A stretch of DNA of 64,000 nt, taken from NCBI GenBank assembly GCA_001897155.1, contig MKSF01000008.1, positions 1-64,000 of the forward strand. The letters are read 5' to 3'. Both the position numbers and the translations under genes were made by a program. The notes below the pieces were generated by a model. It did not search any database. It worked only from the letters and a program-made list of their open reading frames with translations, and was not told the DNA's origin. Of this stretch, positions 27,049 through 35,017 are shown in pieces. The number at the start of each line of letters is the position of its first letter. Position 1 is the stretch's first letter. The DNA is from Bacteroidetes bacterium 47-18. GTDB taxonomy: Bacteria > Bacteroidota > Bacteroidia > Chitinophagales > Chitinophagaceae.

Positions 27049-27504
27049 TTATTTTACCTGCTTTTTGAATATATACCTGGTAATGAAAATACCTTTACCG
27101 TCTCCGTCTCCCGCGTCACTTTCCACACCACTGGCAATAAAAGCCAGCTCCCAGCCGTCATTGCCCAGCTCATTGATCTTAGCCGTAATAATAGCGTCAT
27201 TGGAAGCGATGTTCTGGAAATTGATACCTACACCGCTGTAAAAATTGAGCAGTTTGGTTTCTGTGATCTCTTCCACCCTGGCGTCCTTCCTTTTGACATT
27301 GCCCTGCTGGGATTTGCCGTCTTCCCGGTCCCTGCTGAGCTTGGAAATATCCACCTCCTGCTTGTTTTCCACGAGCATGGAACGTCCTATACCCATAGGA
27401 ACGATGGATTCTACAGAGGTAATAACCTTGTATTCGAATTTCTGAGCCAGGGCAGCCCCTGTTGCGGCTACTGCAAGCGCTGCAGTTAATAAAAGCTTTT
27501 TCAT
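27049..27504 (-). CDS. Small secreted protein, DUF4177-like
   Basis: A 151-residue protein with a signal peptide (about 1-20, AATGAALA) and a mature domain containing FEYKVITSV near the start and INELGNDGWELAFIASG near the end. That spacing and the NxLGxxGWEL motif resemble DUF4177, a small alpha-beta domain of unknown function. A charged insertion rich in Lys, Arg, Asp and Glu lies between the two. Nothing suggests an enzyme. It is the last of a minus-strand set of exported proteins and ends at a shared terminator. Confidence 0.65.
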   Translation of the reverse strand: MKKLLLTAALAVAATGAALAQKFEYKVITSVESIVPMGIGRSMLVENKQEVDISKLSRDREDGKSQQGNVKRKDARVEEITETKLLNFYSGVGINFQNIASNDAIITAKINELGNDGWELAFIASGVESDAGDGDGKGIFITRYIFKKQVK

Positions 27505-27586
27505 ATACCTGTAAATGTTTTGTTATAGGACTGCCGGCTGCCGGAGGGGTTTAACGGAGCGGCATATTTTTTATCACTGATGCATA

Positions 27587-28129
27587 TTAGCAGCCTTCAT
27601 AAATGATGCTGACCCTTACTTCCACCACTATGCTATTCCGCATTTTGAATATGATCTGGGTCTGGGCATCTACGTCATTGAGCACAAAGTAGCTTTCCGT
27701 TTTGGACGCTTTACCCTCATCTGTCCAGCCGGAATATACCTCAAAGCTGGTGAAATTCCTGTAGGTGTCGATCAGCTGGTCCCTGGTGCTGCCGATGCCC
27801 ATACCGGACCTGGTCCTGAATTTCGGGCTTTGGGTAGCCAGCGCGTATACTTTATACTTGGTGACATTATCGTTACCGGTATCGCCGTATTCATCTGACA
27901 GGCTGATTTCGACCAGCTCGTTATTGTATTTGACGATGGTAGTGCCGTTATAGTCATTCTTTTCCGTGGGCACGGCCAGCTTTTTGCCGGCAAGGGTTTC
28001 CGCTTCACCGGAGGTCATATGGATCTTAAACGGCCCGATCCGCATTGTGCTGATCTCCATATCTCCCTGCTGCGACCAGAGCGTGGTACCGAGCAGTATC
28101 ATCAGGGTACTTAAAAATAATTGTTTCAT
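27587..28129 (-). CDS. Hypothetical secreted protein
   Basis: A 180-residue protein with a signal peptide (about 1-19, MILLGTTLWSQ). The mature part alternates short strands (TTIVKYNNELVEISLSDEY; ESYFVLNDVDAQTQIIFKMRNSIVVEVRVSI). The stretch GMGIGSTRDQLIDTYRNF looks like the SmpA/OmlA-type motif of a small periplasmic beta domain. I give no function. It starts 3 bp after the stop of the large TPR-like gene upstream, so it belongs to the same operon as the alkaline phosphatase cluster. Confidence 0.68.
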   Translation of the reverse strand: MKQLFLSTLMILLGTTLWSQQGDMEISTMRIGPFKIHMTSGEAETLAGKKLAVPTEKNDYNGTTIVKYNNELVEISLSDEYGDTGNDNVTKYKVYALATQSPKFRTRSGMGIGSTRDQLIDTYRNFTSFEVYSGWTDEGKASKTESYFVLNDVDAQTQIIFKMRNSIVVEVRVSIIYEGC

Positions 28130-28132
28130 ATA

Positions 28133-30421
28133 TTATCTGTTTTTGGTAATGTATTTCCTGAAATAGCCGCACTCCCTGATCACATCCTGGTAATAGCGGG
28201 TGTGCTTGTATTGCTTTAATGCTTCAAAATGTGTGCCAGCTACAAAGTCTGGAATGCTTTTGTCATCCCTGTAATAGTAATCAAAGCCTGAGAAATACTC
28301 CTTGTCCTTCAGGAAGGTGCGTACATAATATTCATTACGTTCCACTTTGCTGAGCAGGTAATGTATGCGTGCTTTCTGCTCATCGGTCTCCGCCTGCTTC
28401 AGGGCCGTTTCATAATAATGCCTGGCGTGGCTCATGCTCATCCACAGGTCTTTATAGTGCTTGTCTATGTATGAATGTGAAGCTATGATGACCGGGTTGT
28501 TAATGGTGTAATTCCGTGTATTCCCGAAGTAGGACATGCTGTAAAAAGCATTGCCCAGGAGCGTGGCGTTATTGTAAACGTCCTTACCCTGCTTTAGATA
28601 AGCCTGCATTTCCTGTATCTTCTCCAGGTAGGTCACGCTGTTATAGGCAGTATGCTGTGTTTCTTCGTAGTCGCAATCATTACAGTCCTTTATTTTCCCG
28701 TTGAAGGGATTGGCGTCCAGTATAGTGACGACATTGTTCCGTGCTGCCTGCTTCATCAGTGTCACTGCTTCAGGTATATTATTATTCCAGGCCGCTACCA
28801 GTCCCTGCAGGTAGTAGATATCGCCTTTGGTATAGGTGTAATCTTTTATCAGCAGCTGCACCCAGTTGCTGTTGCTTTTCCGGTTCATCAGCCTGAGCAT
28901 ATTATCCTGCGCCTGCTTTTCAAAATAGTAGGATTGGGAAGGCGCGACCAGTTGCGCCATTTCCGGCTGCCCGGTTTTCAGGTAAAGCTTGTACAGGTAG
29001 GTACGCGCAAATTGCTTGGCATGATAATACCGGTTGGGTGAGCTTTCATTGTCCCATATATTTTCTTTATCCACCCGTTCGTAGACCCACTTCAGGTCTT
29101 CATACAGGCCGCTTTCCACCTGGCTGCTGATGTCAGTGAGGCTCAGCAGCTTATTGATGAACTGGAGTATCCTGTTCTGGTCTGCGAAGGCGGCCGATTT
29201 ATCGGTATGCTCCAGGGACTGCTGGTATTGCCGGGCGGCCAGTTTGTAGTCGCCGTTCAGCATATTCATATACCCGGTGATATTATACCACAGGGCGGGT
29301 GCAGTGGTCTTTTCCTCCCTGGCGATCTTGTCTATGATCGCCCACTCATCCTTTGCTATGATCTCTTTCAGCTCCTGCCTGAACGAGGCTATATCGGTAG
29401 CATTCTTACTGTTGAAACGCTGCTCGAGGCCGACCAGGTAGGTAGCCGCCAGGAATTCAAGGTTCCTGTGGTCAGGCTGGAGGGCATAGATCTCCTTAAT
29501 GGCGCGGAGCTCATCGCCATACAGTCCCAGCATCGTCCATAAAGCGATCTTTTCCGCGTTGTTTTTAGCCATTTTAAGGCTCCCGTGAAAATCCTTTTCC
29601 GCCTGCGGGTGGAAATTATATACCGCGAGGTGGCGCAATGCCGGTTCGTCCAGGTACACTTTACTGAACAGGTAATTGGATGTTTCGTAATCTTTCAGTT
29701 GGTAATAGGCCCCGGCCACATAGGACAGCGCACGGTAATAAAGGGTATTCACAGGCTGCGCGGCCGCTGTCTTGTCAAAGAAGTAAATGGCATTCTTTTT
29801 TTCATAGCTGTAGAAATGAGCTTTCATTACCTGGAACCACAGCCTGTTTTTTACAAAAGCGTCCCCTTTATATTTTTCATAAGCGCTCAGGGTCTGCTCT
29901 GTAATATCCTGGCCCACCTTTTCGTAATCCTTATTATCATCATAATACCAGCTATAGAGCTCACGGGTGGAGAAGGCCTCGATCGGCTTGGCGACCCGCA
30001 GGAAATAAATAAAGTCCCTTACCTTCCCATTCCTGAGCGAAATGCCGTTCTGCTGGTAGTTCTTATTACCCAGGTTGGCAAACAAGGCGCTTCGCAATGC
30101 CTGTGCGCTGTCATTATGCAGCAGCCTGTCCACGGTCTGCAACGGCAGCGCGCCTCCCAGGTATTCATACCAGTCATTTGTGTTCTGATCGGTAAACCGC
30201 CCGATATTATTGTTCAGGTCCGTGCCGTATATGAACTCGTTAGCGCCATAGAAAAAAGGGATGCTGCTGCTGTCCACATACTTCTCCGTTTTTACGGACG
30301 AATAGTAGTTGACGTAATCTTCCCAGTCCCCGCTGTCGGCGCAGGCTATGGCAATGCCTATGCTCGCGAGGACGCTGCTACTTAAAATGACGAGCCATTT
30401 TTTTGAAAATATCTTTTTCAT
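28133..30421 (-). CDS. Large exported helical-repeat (TPR/SEL-like) protein
   Basis: A 762-residue protein I do not recognise by function. It has an N-terminal signal sequence ending in a possible lipobox (GIAIAC, Cys27). Two blocks look TPR-like: one around YRALSYVAGAYYQLKDYETSNYLFSKVY, and another around GDIYYLQGLVAAWNNNIPEAVTLMKQAARNN. Tyrosine is frequent. The CNDCD pair of cysteines is isolated. The likely role is a surface or periplasmic scaffold. It overlaps the upstream lipoprotein gene by 44 bp, and a small secreted protein gene follows 3 bp later. From memory, related proteins with an AC(A/G)D start are widespread but uncharacterised in Bacteroidota. Confidence 0.72.
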   Translation of the reverse strand: MKKIFSKKWLVILSSSVLASIGIAIACADSGDWEDYVNYYSSVKTEKYVDSSSIPFFYGANEFIYGTDLNNNIGRFTDQNTNDWYEYLGGALPLQTVDRLLHNDSAQALRSALFANLGNKNYQQNGISLRNGKVRDFIYFLRVAKPIEAFSTRELYSWYYDDNKDYEKVGQDITEQTLSAYEKYKGDAFVKNRLWFQVMKAHFYSYEKKNAIYFFDKTAAAQPVNTLYYRALSYVAGAYYQLKDYETSNYLFSKVYLDEPALRHLAVYNFHPQAEKDFHGSLKMAKNNAEKIALWTMLGLYGDELRAIKEIYALQPDHRNLEFLAATYLVGLEQRFNSKNATDIASFRQELKEIIAKDEWAIIDKIAREEKTTAPALWYNITGYMNMLNGDYKLAARQYQQSLEHTDKSAAFADQNRILQFINKLLSLTDISSQVESGLYEDLKWVYERVDKENIWDNESSPNRYYHAKQFARTYLYKLYLKTGQPEMAQLVAPSQSYYFEKQAQDNMLRLMNRKSNSNWVQLLIKDYTYTKGDIYYLQGLVAAWNNNIPEAVTLMKQAARNNVVTILDANPFNGKIKDCNDCDYEETQHTAYNSVTYLEKIQEMQAYLKQGKDVYNNATLLGNAFYSMSYFGNTRNYTINNPVIIASHSYIDKHYKDLWMSMSHARHYYETALKQAETDEQKARIHYLLSKVERNEYYVRTFLKDKEYFSGFDYYYRDDKSIPDFVAGTHFEALKQYKHTRYYQDVIRECGYFRKYITKNR

Positions 30422-31427
30422 ACTGTTGATTGGTGAAGTTTAATTCGTCAAGGTCATACAGGATGACCTCTCCGGGCGCGGACCTGAGATGACTGCCCAG
30501 GTCAGCAAATATAGTTTCTAAATCCTTTTCAGATATATGCTCGTATTTGAGGAGGTCGCCTTTTTTGAAATAGGTGCCCCAGAAAATATGATTGGTGACC
30601 GCTTCATAAAAGGTATCGTCCTTTTTCCTGAACCCGGGACTGGCTTCCAGCTCTGTCCTGGACTTCTTGCTGTACAATTGCTGTATCTTCCCGTTCCTGC
30701 TGTGTATGAACCAGCTATAAACCGGTATGGCCACAGCGAGCGGCCTGGGATAGGAGCGCAAGCTTTTGTTATACTTATCCGCTATAGCCTTCTCATAGAT
30801 AGAGTTGCCCGTAGCGCTCTCTATGTCACCCATATTATAATACATCAGCACCGGCGTGTCCACGGGTGGTATCCCGGTGACCTTAAAATGCTTGACCTGG
30901 TGCAGCCTTACCGTAGAGCCAGTCCTGACGCCGGACAACTGCGCCAGCTTGTCTGTGAAGTCAAAGAAACGCTGACCGCTGCTGACGGTCCAGTCGCAAT
31001 CCAGTTGTACCTGCCGGATGCTGATATGGTGACGGTTGCTGATGCTGCTGACCAATTGCCAGGTGTTCCTGGCGAGGCTGTCCAGGGAGAGCGATCTGTC
31101 TTCCATCACCGCATTCCGGATAAATATAACAGGGACGATCTCCGTTCCGGCAGGCGCTGCTTGGCTGTCGAATGCGATGACTGCCTGGGGCACCGCCCGG
31201 GATGTGCCCTGCTCCTGTATGACATTGATGTCGAAATACCGGACATACAGGCGTTGTACTTTATAAATATCCAGGAGCTCCTGCTCGTAATCAGAGAGCC
31301 GGAATTGTGTCTTCCAGTAATAGAAGCTGATCTCCGGCTGAGCGGAAGGAGCGGCGGAATTGCAGCTCCAGCCCATCAGGCAGGGCAGCCAGCACAGGAT
31401 GATATATCTTATATTACCAGAGCTCAC
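30378..31427 (-). CDS. Uncharacterised lipoprotein, possible glycosidase-like TIM barrel
   Basis: A 349-residue predicted lipoprotein (lipobox GWSC, Cys22). It contains YVRYFDINV near 60, VQLDCDWT near 145, and VPVLMYYNMGDI; such DxD and MYYN motifs at strand ends recall TIM-barrel glycosidase-like families such as DUF3142. Catalytic acids are plausible but unproven. The start is a GTG at 31427, overlapping the previous gene by 14 bp; the next internal ATG would remove the signal peptide. It ends 44 bp inside the large helical-repeat gene, which supports tight coupling in this operon. Confidence 0.68.
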   Translation of the reverse strand: MSSGNIRYIILCWLPCLMGWSCNSAAPSAQPEISFYYWKTQFRLSDYEQELLDIYKVQRLYVRYFDINVIQEQGTSRAVPQAVIAFDSQAAPAGTEIVPVIFIRNAVMEDRSLSLDSLARNTWQLVSSISNRHHISIRQVQLDCDWTVSSGQRFFDFTDKLAQLSGVRTGSTVRLHQVKHFKVTGIPPVDTPVLMYYNMGDIESATGNSIYEKAIADKYNKSLRSYPRPLAVAIPVYSWFIHSRNGKIQQLYSKKSRTELEASPGFRKKDDTFYEAVTNHIFWGTYFKKGDLLKYEHISEKDLETIFADLGSHLRSAPGEVILYDLDELNFTNQQYEKDIFKKMARHFK

Positions 31428-32022
31428 GCAGGAATTGTTCTTTGTTAAAATATTCCGCCTGGCGCTTCAGCTCGCCGTACAGCGGATGATAGGCCAGCGT
31501 GCTCCCGTATTGTCGGTAGTAGCTTATGCCTGCTTCCCTGCCTTCCGTGAACAGGATGGCCAGTCCCTTATGCAGCAGCAGCACACTGTCACCGGTCTGC
31601 CCGAACTGCTCATCATACAGGCGTATGGCTTCCTGGTAATGCTCCCTGGCCCTGGCGGTATCTCCAAGCTCCCTGTCGTATATAAATCCTTCAAACATCA
31701 CATTCTCAGGGATGGCTTTCCGCTCATTGAGCTTTTGCAATGTTTCCAGCGCCTTATCTGACATGTTCAGCCGGAGCAGCGTATTCATTTTATTGATATA
31801 GGGGGCCATATAGGTGCTGTCCATTGCTATGGCCTGGTCCAGGTAGAACAGGCCTTCATATACCGCGGATGAATCCCTGGCCTGTGTAATGATCCGCATC
31901 GCTTTATCATTCAGCGCTGCCGGGTCCGGCGTGTCCTTATCCGCGGCTTGCCGGCTATCCCGGCAGGAGGCGGTGAGCAGGACTGTACAGAAGAGGTATA
32001 GGAGGGTGGTGATCTTTTGCAT
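31414..32022 (-). CDS. TPR-like lipoprotein
   Basis: A 202-residue protein with a lipoprotein signal peptide (LLTASC, Cys20), then a charged linker and about three TPR-like helix pairs, for example MAPYINKMNTLLRLNMSDKALETLQKL and AREHYQEAIRLYDEQFG. It has no enzyme motif and probably serves as a protein-protein adaptor. Its ATG overlaps the stop of the alkaline phosphatase gene by one base (TAATG), a classic coupled start. Position between the phosphatase and the glycosidase-like lipoprotein suggests one functional unit. Confidence 0.75.
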   Translation of the reverse strand: MQKITTLLYLFCTVLLTASCRDSRQAADKDTPDPAALNDKAMRIITQARDSSAVYEGLFYLDQAIAMDSTYMAPYINKMNTLLRLNMSDKALETLQKLNERKAIPENVMFEGFIYDRELGDTARAREHYQEAIRLYDEQFGQTGDSVLLLHKGLAILFTEGREAGISYYRQYGSTLAYHPLYGELKRQAEYFNKEQFLRELW

Positions 32023-33428
32023 TATAAACCTGTTAGTTTTAAAATCTGGTGGTGCACCTCGTCATTTTGTATGAAAGAAGGAAACCGGGGAAGGTCCTGT
32101 CCTATGACGGTAAGCTCCACATGGTCTCCCGAATGGTCCATATCGGCAAATTTACAGGAAGTATATTTTGCCAGCACTTCCCCGCTGTATTTATAGGGCA
32201 GCTTCCTGTAATTATAAACGCCTGTCTCCGAAAGATGTTCGTAATAGCCTAAAATATGCGAGGCCTCTTCGGTGGTGATCTCAAAGCCAAAGGCCTCCCG
32301 GAAACGGCTGATCACATCCGCGGGGCTGAACTGGCGGGTGATGCCGTTCAGCACCCAGTCGGTCGTATGCCTGAATTGCAGTATCTTCTCAAAATTACCA
32401 TCGGCTTCCTTGCCGTAGAACAGCCCGGGATTGGCATTGCCATGGTCTGTGGTGATGATCACCAGGGTATCAGGATGGGATTTGACGAACTCTTTGACCA
32501 CGCTGATGGCTGCATCAAAGGCCAGCTGGTCATAGAGGAGTGCGCCGATATCGTTGGCATGTGCCGCCCAGTCCACTTTACCGCCTTCTACCTGCAGCAT
32601 AAACCCGTTGGGGTTTTTGCTGAGCGTTTCAAGGGCGGCGGCCGTCATTTCAGCGAGCGTGGGAATCCGCTCTTTCAGGAGGTCGTCGTGCTGGTGGTCA
32701 AGGCTGTAAGGCAGCGCGTCCTCATCAAAGGTGCCCAGCAATTTCCGGTTGCCCTGGCTGCTGAATTGCTGCAGCTGCTTCTTTGTTTTGGCAACAAAAT
32801 AATGCATCTTTTCAAATGCCTTGTACATATCTTTCTTATCCTTCCGTTTCGAGGCGTCAAAGTATTTGCTGCCGCCTCCCAGCATTACATCCGGCTCCAG
32901 CTCCAGGTACAGCTCCGCGATAAGCGACTGGTCGTCACGGGACGGGGTGGCCACGCAAAAGCCCGCGGGTGTGGCATGCGTAACGGGTACCGTGGTGACA
33001 CAGCCGATGGATTTACCCGCGTCTTTCATTTTTTTCAGAATAGGAGTATTAAAGGTCTTATCGCTTTCATTATAATTCAGCGAGCCGTTATTGACCTTCC
33101 TGCCGCCGCCCCAGGCGGAGCTGCCAGCCGAGCTGTCGGTCACCATAGAGCTGGCCGAGCTGGTATCCATCAGCGCCTTATGGGCGATACCTCTTTTATA
33201 GGCATCGATCCACGTGCAATCCCTGCGGTGCAGCTTCCTGTGCAGCAGGTTGGCCATGGTAAGCGTACCGCTGCTCATGCCGTCACTGACCATAAAAATG
33301 ACATTCCTGTATTTGCCTTTGGGAGGTGTGCTTTTATCCTGTTCTTTATTCCAGGAGGTAAAAGGTGTCAGTAATGTGGCGCCCAATGTCAGGATAGAGC
33401 TGTTACGCAGGAAATTTCTTCTTTTCAT
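32022..33428 (-). CDS. Alkaline phosphatase, PhoA type
   Basis: A 468-residue metal-dependent phosphomonoesterase. The N-terminus KRRNFLRNSSILTLGATLL looks like a twin-arginine (Tat) export signal. The metal and nucleophile sites are MVSDG (Asp49), VTDSSAG with the phosphorylated Ser99, VEGGKVDWAAHAND and TTDHGNANPG. It should release phosphate from organic phosphates in the periplasm or at the surface. It heads a five-gene minus-strand operon with two lipoproteins, a large repeat protein and a small secreted protein. A pho-box-like sequence was not seen; a 10-bp dyad lies ~30-55 bp upstream. Confidence 0.93.
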   Translation of the reverse strand: MKRRNFLRNSSILTLGATLLTPFTSWNKEQDKSTPPKGKYRNVIFMVSDGMSSGTLTMANLLHRKLHRRDCTWIDAYKRGIAHKALMDTSSASSMVTDSSAGSSAWGGGRKVNNGSLNYNESDKTFNTPILKKMKDAGKSIGCVTTVPVTHATPAGFCVATPSRDDQSLIAELYLELEPDVMLGGGSKYFDASKRKDKKDMYKAFEKMHYFVAKTKKQLQQFSSQGNRKLLGTFDEDALPYSLDHQHDDLLKERIPTLAEMTAAALETLSKNPNGFMLQVEGGKVDWAAHANDIGALLYDQLAFDAAISVVKEFVKSHPDTLVIITTDHGNANPGLFYGKEADGNFEKILQFRHTTDWVLNGITRQFSPADVISRFREAFGFEITTEEASHILGYYEHLSETGVYNYRKLPYKYSGEVLAKYTSCKFADMDHSGDHVELTVIGQDLPRFPSFIQNDEVHHQILKLTGL

Positions 33429-33451
33429 AAAAAGATATGGCTTTGTGGTAT

Positions 33452-33484
33452 AAAAATAGTGTACTATTTCCCACAGTACACTAT
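33452..33484 (-). terminator. Perfect dyad with T-run after the nucleoside phosphorylase gene
   Basis: Arms AGTACACTAT (33475-33484) and ATAGTGTACT (33456-33465) with a 9-nt loop, followed on the minus strand by TTTTTA. It is best read as the intrinsic terminator of the nucleoside phosphorylase gene. The stem is GC-poor and also ends 28 bp upstream of the alkaline phosphatase ATG, so a protein-binding operator is a fair alternative. Confidence 0.6.
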
Positions 33485-33515
33485 AGCTGACCGATATTTA
33501 GCTGAAAATTAATAC

Positions 33516-34334
33516 TTACAGGGTGCCTACCAGCTCCGATACTATTTTTGCCAGCTTGGGAGCAGCATTATTGGCCGCTTCCAGCACCTCTTCATGGGTA
33601 ATGACATTCAGTTCCTCACGGATGCCAAGATCGGTAATGATGCTGGCGGCAAATACTTTCATACCGCCTCCGTGCATCGCTACGATCACTTCCGGCACGG
33701 TGCTCATGCCCACGGCATCGCCGCCTATCACGTGCAGCCAGTAGTATTCCGCCCTGGTTTCAAAGGTGGGTCCCTGCAGACCTATATACACGCCTTCCTG
33801 CACATCAATGTGCTGCTGCCGGGCAATCTCGTGAGCGCGTTGCAGCAGGGTATGATCATAAGGTTCGCTCATGTCGGGAAAGCGGGTACCCAGGCGGCTG
33901 TCATTCCTGCCTCTTAAAGGATGTTCGGGGAACAGGTTGATATGATCCCTGATAAGCATGATATCGCCAACCCTGAAGTCCTTATTCATACCGCCCGCGG
34001 CATTGGAAACGATCAGTGTTTCCACGCCCAGGGCTTTCATGATCCTTACCGGGAATGTGACCTCCTGCATATTGTAGCCTTCATAATAATGGAACCGGCC
34101 GTTCAGCAGCACGGTATCCTTACCATTCAGTTGCCCGAAGATAAGATTGCCGGCATGGCCTTCCACGGTACTGACCGGGAAGTTGGGTATGTCACTGTAA
34201 GGTATGGCTACGGGCTGCTCTATCATATCTGCGAGGCTGCCGAGGCCGCTGCCCAGTATGACGCCTACCGTAGGCCTGATGGTGATCCTGGATTGTATAT
34301 AAGCTGTTGTTTCCTGAATTAAATCGTAAAGCAT
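33516..34334 (-). CDS. Purine nucleoside phosphorylase
   Basis: A 272-residue trimeric-type (inosine/guanosine) phosphorylase, which splits purine nucleosides with phosphate into base and ribose-1-phosphate for salvage. Conserved blocks are VILGSGLGSLAD (phosphate site, Ser29), VEGHAGNLIFG, LIVSNAAGGMN, GPTFETRAEY and GGDAVGMSTVPEV. The length is normal. It follows a small membrane protein gene by 27 bp and ends before a T-rich dyad terminator. The hexameric DeoD form is excluded by the motifs. Confidence 0.95.
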   Translation of the reverse strand: MLYDLIQETTAYIQSRITIRPTVGVILGSGLGSLADMIEQPVAIPYSDIPNFPVSTVEGHAGNLIFGQLNGKDTVLLNGRFHYYEGYNMQEVTFPVRIMKALGVETLIVSNAAGGMNKDFRVGDIMLIRDHINLFPEHPLRGRNDSRLGTRFPDMSEPYDHTLLQRAHEIARQQHIDVQEGVYIGLQGPTFETRAEYYWLHVIGGDAVGMSTVPEVIVAMHGGGMKVFAASIITDLGIREELNVITHEEVLEAANNAAPKLAKIVSELVGTL

Positions 34335-34361
34335 GTGAGTGTTGAGTTGTTACAATAAAAA

Positions 34362-34934
34362 TTATAAGACCTGGTCGTCATGAGGAGGCGTAACGGCCGT
34401 GGCATTCCCTACGATGATGCTGTCCTGGGTTTTGGGAAGATCGTAAGGATAACGGTTATACAGGGTCTCAATATGTGTTTTGTCCTTCAGTGTCATTTCG
34501 CCTATCTTTTTCATGCTCCTGGTGGCAATGCCGAGTATCTTATTCTTCTTTCTTACGGATGCTATCATGCGGGTGATGATGAAAAGGAGCAGCGCTATGA
34601 TGCCAAAGAGCGCCTTGGTGCCCAGGTACAGCATCTCGAAGTCTTTTTCTCCGTATGTTTCAAGCGCGATGGTGTTATTGAAGCTGAGCTTATGCAGGAA
34701 GCTGAACGGATAGACCCTGTCGGTAAAGACGATCGCCAGCAGCGATATGACCACTAATACCCATACCAGTATTTCCAGCAGGATCAGGAACCAGGATTCC
34801 AGCAGGCGCTGGATGGAGCCGCTTTTCATGGAAGCTGCCATGGGCTCTATGAGCGCGAGCCTTTCCCGGGTGCATTTGTCGTGCGCATGAAAATTATTGA
34901 TAAGGTCTTTGTATAAATTAAAGTTAGTATCCAT
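34362..34934 (-). CDS. Hypothetical two-helix membrane protein
   Basis: A 190-residue protein. A soluble N-terminus (about 1-45, with KSGSIQRLLESW) precedes two strong membrane helices: about 47-68 (FLILLEILVWVLVVISLLAIVF) and about 105-125 (LGTKALFGIIALLLFIITRMI). A basic loop RKKNK and a soluble tail follow. I recognise no family, and no catalytic motif is present. It shares a transcript with the nucleoside phosphorylase gene (27-bp gap). The ATG at 34934 is the only start that keeps the N-terminal helix. Confidence 0.62.
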   Translation of the reverse strand: MDTNFNLYKDLINNFHAHDKCTRERLALIEPMAASMKSGSIQRLLESWFLILLEILVWVLVVISLLAIVFTDRVYPFSFLHKLSFNNTIALETYGEKDFEMLYLGTKALFGIIALLLFIITRMIASVRKKNKILGIATRSMKKIGEMTLKDKTHIETLYNRYPYDLPKTQDSIIVGNATAVTPPHDDQVL

Positions 34935-35017
34935 TTGCAGGTTTCGGTTAAAGTGTATAATCTGGTGTATTGATGTTGTAAATATAAAAAATATTGAACA
35001 TATAAAATCCTGTATTC

